Shown here: one piece after another, positions 16,244 through 22,528 of the stretch
How the letters are laid out: the number at the start of each line of letters is the position of its first letter
Numbering within the stretch: the stretch's first letter is position 1
From: an uncultured Ruminococcus sp.
GTDB taxonomy: Bacteria > Bacillota_A > Clostridia > RUG12999
Length of the DNA: 22,528 nt
Reading direction: 5' to 3'
Assembly (NCBI GenBank): GCA_902783995.1
Contig: CACZTG010000019.1
Span: 1 to 22,528 of the forward strand
Translations under genes and position numbers: made by a program
Notes under the pieces: generated by a model
Databases searched by the model: none
Told to the model about the DNA's origin: nothing
The model's input: the letters and a program-made list of their open reading frames with translations, nothing else

Positions 16244-16261
16244 ATGGCCGAGGTGTTTAAT

Positions 16262-17032
16262 ATGTTTGAAACTCATGAAAACATTACGGTATCCGATATA
16301 ATATTAGCAACTTATGTTTTGCCCGGCAGGGGCACGGCAGTGCATAAAAACCGTCCTTCTCACGGTTTCGTTATAAATGATTCCGATGAAGAAAAAAATT
16401 ATTGCTTCTCGGACGGAAGCATTTTAAAAACCTGCGAAAACGATGTTTTCTATCTTCCGAAAGGTTCATCATATGAAGTAAAAACAACAAAAGAAGGTAG
16501 CTGCTATGCTATAAATTTTGAGGCGGATATTGAGGTCAGTCCTTTTTCCGTGAATTTCAGAAACAGTGAAAAAATTTTAAAAATTTTTAAAGATGCCGAA
16601 AAACTTTGGCGAACAAAATCACCGTATTATAAGGCATACATAAAAAAATCCGTTTATGAAATAATTCTTATGCTTATAAAGGAAAATCAAAAAAACTATA
16701 TTCCCGGTAAAAAAGAAACTATTATTATGCCTGCTGTTAAAAAAATTAAGTCGGATTTTACCTCGCCCGATTTATCTGTTTCGGAGCTTGCCGGTATTTG
16801 CGGCATAAGCGAAGTGTATTTTCGTAAAATTTTTTCAGATAAATACGGTGTTACTCCAAAAGAATATATAACAAACCTTAAAATCAACCACGCAAAGGAT
16901 TTGCTTAAATCGGGTATGTTTTCCGTTTCGGATACCGCTGTACTTTGCGGTTATACCGAGCAATGCCATTTTTCAAGAGAATTTAAAAAAAGAACGGGGG
17001 AAAGCCCGAGTAATTATAAATCAGATACATAA
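16262..17032 (+). CDS. AraC-family transcriptional regulator
   Basis: ATG 16262 is chosen because GAGG (16250-16253) lies eight bases upstream; the longer frame from 16094 runs back through the divergent promoter and is not credible. The 256-residue product has an N-terminal cupin-like sensor (TYVLPGRGTAVHKNRPSHGF, DVFYLPKGSSYEV, CYAINFEADIEV). The C-terminal double helix-turn-helix reads LSVSELAGICGISEVYFRKI, then FSVSDTAVLCGYTEQCHFSR and the closing KKRTGESPSNY. The divergent position next to the glycyl radical enzyme operon makes it the likely activator of that operon, with the small-molecule substrate as inducer. It has no membrane segment. Confidence 0.93.
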   Translation: MFETHENITVSDIILATYVLPGRGTAVHKNRPSHGFVINDSDEEKNYCFSDGSILKTCENDVFYLPKGSSYEVKTTKEGSCYAINFEADIEVSPFSVNFRNSEKILKIFKDAEKLWRTKSPYYKAYIKKSVYEIILMLIKENQKNYIPGKKETIIMPAVKKIKSDFTSPDLSVSELAGICGISEVYFRKIFSDKYGVTPKEYITNLKINHAKDLLKSGMFSVSDTAVLCGYTEQCHFSREFKKRTGESPSNYKSDT

Positions 17033-17120
17033 TAGTCTAAACTAAATCAGGATACAATTGCCTTCATCTAATATTTTTTACCAAAACGGATAAAATATTA
17101 AATAAATTTAAAGGTGCATC

Positions 17121-17149
17121 TTGTAATTTTTTAAAAAATGTGGTATAAT
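17121..17149 (+). promoter_or_regulatory. Promoter of the first ATPase gene
   Basis: TTGTAA (17121-17126), 17 bases, TATAAT (17144-17149) with an extended TGG. The -35 is weak, and the -10 region TGGTATAAT is repeated at 20270-20278. Confidence 0.65.
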
Positions 17150-17198
17150 TAATTTATAAAAAGGGCGAAAACGGAAAAAATATGAATCGGAGGCGCTT

Positions 17199-18494
17199 AT
17201 GGAAATTAAACGAGATGTCTATCTTAACCGACTGAAAATAAGAAAAAATAACGGATTTATCAAGGTAATAACCGGCATAAGAAGATGCGGAAAATCATAT
17301 CTTCTTAATACCATTTTTTACAAATACCTTCTAAATGAAGGAATAAAAGAGGATCATATCATAAAATTTGCTTTTGATTCTGCCGAAGATTTAAGACTTA
17401 TAGGTGAGAATTTAACGGAAATCGCCGACGAAAAGCGCAAGGTCGATCCAAACAAATTTATGGATTATATCGGCAGTCGGATTTCGGATAACAATATGTA
17501 TTATCTGCTTTTGGACGAGGTGCAGAATTTAGGGAGCTTTGAGTCGGTATTAAACGGGTATCTTCGCAGAAGCAATATGGATATCTATGTTACGGGAAGC
17601 AATTCAAAATTTCTTTCAAGCGATATAATAACCGAGTTTGAAGGACGCGGTGACGAGGTTCATGTGCAGCCTCTTGTATTTTCCGAATTTTTCAGCGTAT
17701 ATGAGGGCTCAAAGGAAGAAGCTTTTGATGATTACACGGTATACGGCGGACTGCCCGCGGCAGCCTTGATGAAAACTGAAGAACAAAAATCCAATTATCT
17801 TATTACACAAATTAAAAATGTGTATCTGCGCGATATTGTAAGCAGATACAATTTAAACGATGATGAAAATATCAGCGATTTGCTTGACATTTTGGCTTCC
17901 GGCATTTCCACGCTCACAAATCCGCGAAAACTTGCAAATACATTTAAAAGCGTTAAACAATCAAAAATATGCGAGGCAACTATTGCAAAGTACATCTCAT
18001 ACCTTGAAGATTCTTTTTTGTTAAGCCGTGCGAAAAGGTATGATATTAAGGGCAAGCGCTATATTGACACACCCTACAAACTGTATTTTGAAGACCTCGG
18101 TCTTAGAAACGCGCGGCTAAATTTCAGACAAATTGAGCCTACACACATTATGGAAAATATTATATACAATGAACTGCGTTACCGCGGATTTAATGTTGAT
18201 GTCGGCGTTGTTGAATCACGCGAAAAAGACGAAAAAGGGAAAGATGTAAAAAAACAGCTTGAAATAGATTTTGTAGCTAATAAAGGGAGCAAGCGGTATT
18301 ATATTCAGTCAGCCTACGAAATACCTACCGGCGAAAAACTGGCGCAGGAAACACGTTCTTTTGATAAAACAAACGATTCCTTCAAGAAAATTATTATAGT
18401 TGAACGCAGTATGAAGCCAAGAATAGATGAAAAAGGTTATGTAACAATGGGCGTAAAAGAATTTCTGCTCGCCGAAAACAGTTTGGAACTTTAA
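17199..18494 (+). CDS. AAA_14/DUF4143-type ATPase
   Basis: A 431-residue protein, GGAGG five bases before the ATG. Walker A is GIRRCGKS (26-33) and Walker B YYLLLDEVQ (Asp106, Glu107); DIYVTGSNSKFLSS is the sensor strand. A DUF4143 domain follows, with ISYLEDSFLLSRAKRYD and a winged-helix feel, ending in a PD-(D/E)xK-nuclease-like fold (QLEIDFVAN near residue 353, RYYIQSAYEI). Such ATPases are abundant and often multicopy in gut bacteria and archaea. Their role is unknown, with suggestions of transcription control, DNA handling or mobility. It is monocistronic, between an AraC gene and a terminator. The product shares only the family plan with the second ATPase downstream. Confidence 0.9.
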   Translation: MEIKRDVYLNRLKIRKNNGFIKVITGIRRCGKSYLLNTIFYKYLLNEGIKEDHIIKFAFDSAEDLRLIGENLTEIADEKRKVDPNKFMDYIGSRISDNNMYYLLLDEVQNLGSFESVLNGYLRRSNMDIYVTGSNSKFLSSDIITEFEGRGDEVHVQPLVFSEFFSVYEGSKEEAFDDYTVYGGLPAAALMKTEEQKSNYLITQIKNVYLRDIVSRYNLNDDENISDLLDILASGISTLTNPRKLANTFKSVKQSKICEATIAKYISYLEDSFLLSRAKRYDIKGKRYIDTPYKLYFEDLGLRNARLNFRQIEPTHIMENIIYNELRYRGFNVDVGVVESREKDEKGKDVKKQLEIDFVANKGSKRYYIQSAYEIPTGEKLAQETRSFDKTNDSFKKIIIVERSMKPRIDEKGYVTMGVKEFLLAENSLEL

Positions 18495-18552
18495 TAGCTT
18501 AAATCGATATGATTTATATGAAACCGTCGGTCTGAAACAACGACGCAAATAT

Positions 18553-18575
18553 CCCCCGGCCAAGCCGGGGGCTTT
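18553..18575 (+). terminator. Intrinsic terminator after the first ATPase
   Basis: CCCCCGGC (18553-18560), loop CAA, GCCGGGGG (18564-18571), then CTTTT. The 8-bp stem is perfect and almost all G-C; the U-tract is short. Confidence 0.8.
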
Positions 18576-18721
18576 TCATATGACGTACATAGCCCTATTC
18601 TACCGGCTACGCCCGAAAGGTATATATACGACTACCATCTGCAAAATATGGTTTCCTTGCTATGTGAAAGTTAATGTAACAAAAAGCGGGCTGTCTGTAG
18701 CAGCTGTCCGCTATCCCCCGT

Positions 18722-18742
18722 TTTGTGCAAACTCCAAATTAT
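18722..18742 (+). repeat. Left copy of a direct repeat flanking the second ATPase
   Basis: TTTGTGCAAACTCC followed by AAATTAT. The partner at 20249-20270 differs by one substitution (C/T) and one extra A. The two copies are about 1.5 kb apart. Confidence 0.75.
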
Positions 18743-18758
18743 ACTACCATACAAATTT

Positions 18759-18839
18759 CTTGATTTATGTAGTTTTATTATGTATAAAAAACTTGATTTA
18801 TGTAGAAAATAGCATTGACAAAAAACTTGATTTGTGTTA
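18759..18839 (+). repeat. Three spaced copies of CTTGATTTATGTAG
   Basis: Copies at 18759-18772 and 18792-18805 are identical over 14 bases; a third, CTTGATTTGTGTTA, is at 18826-18839 inside the promoter spacer. Spacing of 33-34 bases is about three helical turns, as for a protein binding one face of the DNA. Confidence 0.75.
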
Positions 18840-18843
18840 TAAT
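18815..18843 (+). promoter_or_regulatory. Promoter of the second ATPase gene
   Basis: TTGACA (18815-18820), 17 bases, TATAAT (18838-18843) with an extended TGT. The third copy of the repeat overlaps the spacer and -10, which suggests autoregulation. Confidence 0.85.
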
Positions 18844-18885
18844 TTGTTTGAACAGGTTAATTTAACACACAAGGAGGTTAGCTTT

Positions 18886-20235
18886 ATGCGAAGAAAAATA
18901 TATGAAAAACTTCTTGACTGGAAAAAGGAGCAAGGAGCGAGTGCTTTACTGATACAAGGCGCAAGGCGAGTCGGAAAAAGTTATATTGCCGAAGAATTTG
19001 CAAAGAAAGAGTATAAGTCGTATATCTTAATCGACTTTAACAAAGCGGCTCAGCAGGTAAAAGATTTGTTTATACATGACCTTGACAATCTTAATATATT
19101 TTTTTTGAAATTGTCTGCTCTGTATGGAAAAAAGCTATATGAAAGAGAATCACTCATTATATTCGATGAGGTTCAGCTTTACCCAAAAGCAAGAAGTGCC
19201 GTAAAATATCTTGTTGCCGACGGACGGTACGATTTTCTTGAAACCGGTTCGCTCATCTCCATCAAAAAGAATGTTAAGGACATACTTATTCCCTCGGAAG
19301 AAGATTCGGTAAATATGTATCCTATGGATTTTGAGGAGTTTTTATGGGCTGTCGGCAATGAAACAATGTTTGAACTTATCCGTGACTGTTATGAGAAAAA
19401 ACAGCCGCTCGGTCAGTCTCTCCACCGTAAAGCAATGGATTACTTCAGGCAATATATGATTGTCGGCGGTATGCCTCAGGCAGTTGAGGCTTTCATTTCA
19501 ACAAACGATTTTGACGAGGTAGATAAAGCAAAACGTCGTATCCTTAAGCTGTACAGAGACGATATACGCAAGCATGCCGAAGGCTATGAAATGAAGGTTG
19601 AGGCAATATATGATGAGCTTCCGTCGCAGCTCAAAAATCAAAATCGTCACTTTAAGCTGTCTTCATTAAAGCAAGGTGCAAGATTTGATGAATACAAAGA
19701 GGCTATGTTCTGGCTCTCCGATGCTATGATAGTCAATAACTGCTACAACTCCACTGAACCCAACATAGGACTAAGCCTTAATATGGACAGAACCCTTCTT
19801 AAATGCTATATGGGTGACACAGGTCTTCTCATCAGCCATGCATTCGACGAAAACGGTATAGTAAGCGAAGAGATATATAAAAAACTGCTTCTTGACAAGC
19901 TTGAAGTCAATATGGGAATGATTATAGAAAATATCGTTTCTCAAATGCTTGTTGCAAGCGGACACAAATTATTCTTCTATTCCAATTCATCAAGAGAAGA
20001 CGCCTCCTCACGCATGGAAATAGATTTCCTTATTGCCAAAAGCAAGATAGGAAGCAGACATAATATTTCGCCTATTGAGGTTAAATCCGGCAAAAATTAT
20101 ACAATCAAATCGCTAAGCAAATTCAAAACCAAATATGCTGTTCAGACACACATTCCGTATGTTATTCACTCCGGAGATTACAAAGAAGAAAACGGAAATA
20201 TATATCTGCCCCTTTATATGACAATGTTTTTGTAA
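18886..20235 (+). CDS. AAA_14/DUF4143-type ATPase, second copy
   Basis: ATG 18886 has AAGGAGG six bases upstream and follows a consensus promoter; this removes 102 meaningless residues from the longer open frame and leaves 449. Walker A is GARRVGKS (25-32) and Walker B LIIFDEVQ (Asp94, Glu95); FLETGSLISI is the sensor strand. The middle is a DUF4143-type region (MDYFRQYMIVGGMPQAVEAF, ILKLYRDDIRKHA). The C-terminus is nuclease-like (MEIDFLIAKS, then ISPIEVKSGK, the D/E-x-K pattern). It is diverged from the first ATPase, so the pair is not a recent duplication. It is flanked by related repeats at 18722-18742 and 20249-20270. The cellular role of the family is not established. Confidence 0.9.
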   Translation: MRRKIYEKLLDWKKEQGASALLIQGARRVGKSYIAEEFAKKEYKSYILIDFNKAAQQVKDLFIHDLDNLNIFFLKLSALYGKKLYERESLIIFDEVQLYPKARSAVKYLVADGRYDFLETGSLISIKKNVKDILIPSEEDSVNMYPMDFEEFLWAVGNETMFELIRDCYEKKQPLGQSLHRKAMDYFRQYMIVGGMPQAVEAFISTNDFDEVDKAKRRILKLYRDDIRKHAEGYEMKVEAIYDELPSQLKNQNRHFKLSSLKQGARFDEYKEAMFWLSDAMIVNNCYNSTEPNIGLSLNMDRTLLKCYMGDTGLLISHAFDENGIVSEEIYKKLLLDKLEVNMGMIIENIVSQMLVASGHKLFFYSNSSREDASSRMEIDFLIAKSKIGSRHNISPIEVKSGKNYTIKSLSKFKTKYAVQTHIPYVIHSGDYKEENGNIYLPLYMTMFL

Positions 20236-20248
20236 AGATTTTCCTCGA

Positions 20249-20270
20249 TTTGTGTAAACTCCAAAATTAT
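20249..20270 (+). repeat. Right copy of the direct repeat flanking the second ATPase
   Basis: TTTGTGTAAACTCC followed by AAAATTAT, lying 14 bases after the ATPase stop codon and running into a second promoter-like TATAAT. It also carries the GATTTGTGTA form of the iterated motif. Confidence 0.75.
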
Positions 20271-20278
20271 GGTATAAT
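20250..20278 (+). promoter_or_regulatory. Candidate orphan promoter
   Basis: TTGTGT (20250-20255), 17 bases, TATAAT (20273-20278) with extended TGG. No ORF follows on the plus strand. It may drive a small RNA ending at the terminator at 20347-20370, or be the leftover promoter of a lost gene. Confidence 0.45.
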
Positions 20279-20345
20279 CTAAGTTGTTTTTGCGTGACCG
20301 GAAGCTGTTCAGATTTTCAGTTCTTATCTGCTTTAGCATAAAATT

Positions 20346-20402
20346 ACCGCCTTACAGTGGGCGGCTTTTTCAAAAGTCATGCATTTACCCTTGTAAGGCG
20401 GT
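20346..20402. repeat. 11-bp inverted repeat overlapping the terminator
   Basis: ACCGCCTTACA (20346-20356) and TGTAAGGCGGT (20392-20402) are perfect inverted repeats, 35 bases apart, and the right one is followed by TATTTTAT. The left arm is also the left arm of the short terminator hairpin, so the two foldings exclude each other. Confidence 0.7.
20347..20370 (+). terminator. Intrinsic terminator
   Basis: CCGCC (20347-20351) pairs with GGCGG (20360-20364) across an 8-base loop, followed by CTTTTT. It can end transcripts from the second ATPase or from the candidate orphan promoter. Confidence 0.75.
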
Positions 20403-20486
20403 TATTTTATGTTACTGCAATCGAAGTTCTTTCCGGTTATATATATTTCATTTCAAAACAAAGTCTTTTAAAAAAATACTGTTGTC

Positions 20487-21058
20487 TTATTCCGGTTGAT
20501 ATTCATGACCGTATAAACAATCCAATATATGGCTGTTCATATCATCATATGACGACCACATTTCTTTTTTTGCAATGTCGAGTATTATTGCAAATTCTTT
20601 TATGATATTTATAATTTTTTCGGAGCTCATTCCGGTTTTGTTCTTGATATCGTCGTCGTTTATAAAGACTATTGTATGCGCCGCTTCATTTCTGACATTT
20701 TTTTCAGCGTTACGTATATTTGACGTGCATTTTTTATTTTTTCGTTTTCCGAAAGACTGTTTATTATAATATTAAGCTGGTCGGTTCCCAAAAAGTTATC
20801 CTTAAAATCTCCGTATTCTCTGTCAAGCATGCATAATATTTTATTTCCCAAATCCGTTTCCGAAAGCTTACTTCGCTTTATTTCGTATTTTCCGTCCCTG
20901 TTTTTTTCAAAAACGGTATTCAGAGGGAGTATTTTTTCCGCGGCGAGAAGCATAAGTTCAAAAGAAACGGGGGTTATTCCTCTCACAAAGCTCAAAAAAT
21001 CCCCTTTTTTTCGTAAAATATCAAGTGATGCGCCGCAGAAAGAATGATGTAATTTATT
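20487..21058 (-). pseudogene. Truncated, frameshifted csm6-like gene (HEPN ribonuclease remnant)
   Basis: Translating the minus strand from 21058 gives FCGASLDILRKKGDFLSFVR, then GITPVSFELMLLAAEKILPL, and stays open to about 20720. The frame then shifts, and the homology continues as NAEKNVRNEAAHTIVFINDD, then MSSEKIINIIKEF and WSSYDDMNSHILDCLYGHEY, ending at TAA 20487. RNEAAH is the R-x4-H ribonuclease motif of HEPN domains, and the surrounding plan (RGITP segment, RN..AHTI, then W..YDDMN) is that of the C-terminal HEPN half of Csm6, the cyclic-oligoadenylate-activated RNase of type III CRISPR systems. The N-terminal CARF sensor half is missing (stop at 21059-21061), no start codon is convincing, and no cas genes or array are nearby. 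Confidence 0.78.
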
Positions 21059-21135
21059 TTACACATACGGACGATAGTTTAACAACGATTTGTATTATTA
21101 TCTCTATATCTGAACAATGAAGAAAGGATTTGATA

Positions 21136-21309
21136 TTGATTAAAAAACAATTAAAACTTAATAATTTTTGCTCCGAATTTGATATCCCAAGAACAACGGC
21201 TCTTGAATGGATACACAAAAAAGAGTTCCCGGCATACAATTTGCTGGGACACTGGTATGTCGATGTTCGGGAATTTTATAAATGGAGGGAAGCAATAAAA
21301 AAATGGTAA
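21136..21309 (+). CDS. Excisionase-like small DNA-binding protein
   Basis: A 57-residue ORF starting at TTG 21136, with AAAGGA seven bases upstream. The product (LIKKQLKLNNFCSEF, IPRTTALEWIHKKEFPAYNL, GHWYVDVREFYKWREA) is a winged-helix of the MerR/HTH_17 type. The recognition helix is in TTALEWIHKK, and the wing GHWYVDVREFYKW matches the excisionase pattern. It ends about 95 bases before the integrase gene in the same orientation, the usual xis-int order of integrative elements, so it probably directs excision by the integrase. It could instead be a small regulator of the element. Confidence 0.7.
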   Translation: MIKKQLKLNNFCSEFDIPRTTALEWIHKKEFPAYNLLGHWYVDVREFYKWREAIKKW

Positions 21310-21327
21310 ATAATATTTGTTTTACAC

Positions 21328-21356
21328 TTGATGTTATAAATATCATATGTTATAAT
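21328..21356 (+). promoter_or_regulatory. Promoter of the integrase gene
   Basis: TTGATG (21328-21333), 17 bases, TATAAT (21351-21356) with an extended TGT. The leader to ATG 21404 is about 40 bases. Confidence 0.7.
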
Positions 21357-21403
21357 ATATTTATGATTGTGTGCCTTTGGCTCAGTGTGAGGAGAGGTGC
21401 AAA

Positions 21404-22489
21404 ATGAAAAAACGTGCAGACGGAAGATACTGTAAACAGGTACTTGTAGGATATGCCGCCGACGGTAAGCGCAAGCTTATAAATGTCTATGGCAGAACCA
21501 TAAAGGAGGTTGAAAGCAAAGAGCGCGAAATAAAAGATAGCATAAAAAATGATAATTCGTTTGATAATCCGCTTTTAAAAGACTGGCTGTATGAATGGTT
21601 TAACGCATATAAAGCTGATGTGAGCTACAATACAAAACAAATATACTTAACTTCAATAAAAAATCATATAAACCCATGCCTTGGGAACGTACTGTTGAAA
21701 AATTTAAAAACCATACAAATACAAGGGTTTATAAACGAAATAGTTAAGCAGGGTAAATACAGAACAGCAAAAATATGCAAAGGAACACTACAGCAGGCTT
21801 TAAGACAAGCCCGTATTGACGGGATTATAACAAGAGACATAATGGAAGGTGTTAATGTAGCGAGCAGTCCCGCAAAGGAAAAAAGATGTATTACGAAATT
21901 CGAGCTTATGGCGATTAAGGAAGCTGATTTGCCGCCTAAGGAAAGGTTATTCCTTGAAATATTGCTTTATACGGGGCTCAGGAGAGGCGAGGCGCTTGCT
22001 TTAACAGTAAGGGATATTGATTTTTCTCACAAAGTCATACATGTACATAACAGTCTGTTTTTTAAAGAGAATGAAGCGGTCTTAAAATGTCCGAAAACAA
22101 AAGCCGGACTCAGAAGTATTCCTATACCCGATGCTCTGCTTCAAAGTCTCAAAAAATACTGCGAGAAGCATAATGGATTTATTATATTTGAAATGAGTAG
22201 CGGAAACTATATGACTCGTTCTTCGTTTACTAAATTTTGGAAGAGAATAATAAAAAAGGTTAATATGGCGGCGGATAAAATAAGAAATAAAACGGAAGCG
22301 TTACATATTTCGGAACAAGAAATAGGGTTTACACCGCATATGTTCAGACATACATATGCTACGAACTTGTATTATGCGGGAGTGGATATAAAGACGGCTC
22401 AATATTATTTGGGACATGCAAGTTTAAACGTTACTCTTGACATTTACACACATCTTAAAAAAAGAAAACATAGAGATTTCGGAAGTTGA
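21404..22489 (+). CDS. Tyrosine recombinase (integrase) of an integrative element
   Basis: ATG 21404 has GGAGAGG seven bases upstream; an in-frame GTG at 21371 lacks one. The 361-residue protein has an arm-binding AP2-like N-terminus (about 1-50, RADGRYCKQVLVGYAADGKR), a core-binding SAM-like domain (55-150, WLYEWFNAYKADVSYNTKQI) and a catalytic domain with all the expected residues: Arg193 in TGLRRGE, Lys231/233 in PKTKAGLRSIP, His312-x-x-Arg315 in PHMFRHTYAT, His338 in YLGHAS and the nucleophile Tyr348 in DIYTH. The length and domain order are those of Tn916/phage integrases. It looks intact and functional. The attachment site should lie just right of the window. Confidence 0.96.
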   Translation: MKKRADGRYCKQVLVGYAADGKRKLINVYGRTIKEVESKEREIKDSIKNDNSFDNPLLKDWLYEWFNAYKADVSYNTKQIYLTSIKNHINPCLGNVLLKNLKTIQIQGFINEIVKQGKYRTAKICKGTLQQALRQARIDGIITRDIMEGVNVASSPAKEKRCITKFELMAIKEADLPPKERLFLEILLYTGLRRGEALALTVRDIDFSHKVIHVHNSLFFKENEAVLKCPKTKAGLRSIPIPDALLQSLKKYCEKHNGFIIFEMSSGNYMTRSSFTKFWKRIIKKVNMAADKIRNKTEALHISEQEIGFTPHMFRHTYATNLYYAGVDIKTAQYYLGHASLNVTLDIYTHLKKRKHRDFGS

Positions 22490-22528
22490 AAAAATTAATA
22501 ATTATTTGGATAAGATTATGGTGGTTTA

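Larger units (their letters stand above)
18576..18885 (+). other. Non-coding stretch with hairpin and iterated motif upstream of the second ATPase
   Basis: An open frame runs through here from 18580, but nothing in it looks like protein before ATG 18886. It holds an imperfect hairpin (18686-18711: GCGG/CCGC and CTG/CAG with one mismatch and one bulge) that has no U-tract. Four versions of a motif near GATTTRTGTA follow, starting at 18720, 18762, 18795 and 18829, the last three spaced 33 and 34 bases apart. The ATPase promoter lies at the end. Confidence 0.6.

Noticed and set aside
17069..17100. TAATATTTT/AAAATATTA inverted repeat as the AraC-gene terminator
   Set aside because: The stem is entirely A-T and no U-tract follows; too weak to call in such A+T-rich DNA.
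18580..18885. Long N-terminal extension of the second ATPase
   Set aside because: The segment includes the promoter and repeats, has no domain-like composition, and the AAGGAGG before ATG 18886 marks the real start.
17199..20235. The two ATPases as a toxin-antitoxin or defence pair
   Set aside because: They have separate promoters, a terminator between them and no small partner gene; the family's function is not established.
20346..20402. Inverted repeat considered as insertion-sequence ends or a CRISPR repeat
   Set aside because: Only two arms 35 bases apart, no transposase between them and no regular repeat-spacer pattern; a terminator or RNA fold explains it better.

Overview
The window looks like chromosomal DNA of a low-GC, strictly anaerobic Firmicute, probably a gut-type clostridium. 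The reasons are the A+T-rich sequence, strong purine-rich ribosome binding sites, nearly perfect sigma-A promoters (TTGACA, 17 bp, TATAAT, often with an extended -10 TGn), an oxygen-sensitive glycyl radical enzyme with its activase, and gene families typical of Clostridia. No rRNA, tRNA or CRISPR array was seen.

Region 1 (1-10184, minus strand) is a long tightly packed sugar operon, transcribed leftwards from a promoter at 10317-10345. In transcription order it holds a deacetylase-fold-like protein of unknown function, an FGGY sugar kinase, an L-fucose/L-arabinose isomerase-like protein, a lectin/glucanase-fold protein, a triosephosphate-isomerase-like enzyme, a glucosamine-6-phosphate-deaminase-like enzyme, a possible 28-residue peptide, a YjbQ (UPF0047) protein and a GH38 alpha-mannosidase that runs off the left edge. 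The set (glycosidase, aldose/ketose isomerase, kinase, phosphosugar isomerases) reads as catabolism of a mannoside-linked or rare sugar. It does not match a pathway I can name, and no transporter is present.

Region 2 (10185-12963) holds a divergent AraR-type regulator (GntR DNA-binding domain plus LacI-type sugar-binding domain) and, downstream in the same direction, a GH4 glycosidase with its own promoter. A palindrome resembling AraR boxes lies just after the -10 of the big operon, and a degenerate copy lies at the same place after the GH4 promoter. The regulator probably controls both units.

Region 3 (12969-17032) starts with a bidirectional-looking terminator. It holds a glycyl radical enzyme and its SAM-dependent activase on the minus strand, divergent from an AraC-family regulator. 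The enzyme has the Cys-x-Glu active-site pattern of dehydratases/lyases, but its substrate class is not recognisable.

Region 4 (17033-22528) is accessory DNA. It holds two unrelated-looking AAA (AAA_14/DUF4143-type) ATPases, the second one surrounded by repeated promoter-proximal motifs; a possible small-RNA/terminator module; a 5'-truncated, frameshifted remnant of a CRISPR type III Csm6 HEPN ribonuclease; a 57-residue excisionase-like protein that starts at TTG; and a complete tyrosine integrase. This is the scar or edge of an integrative element. The last 39 bases hold nothing I can identify.
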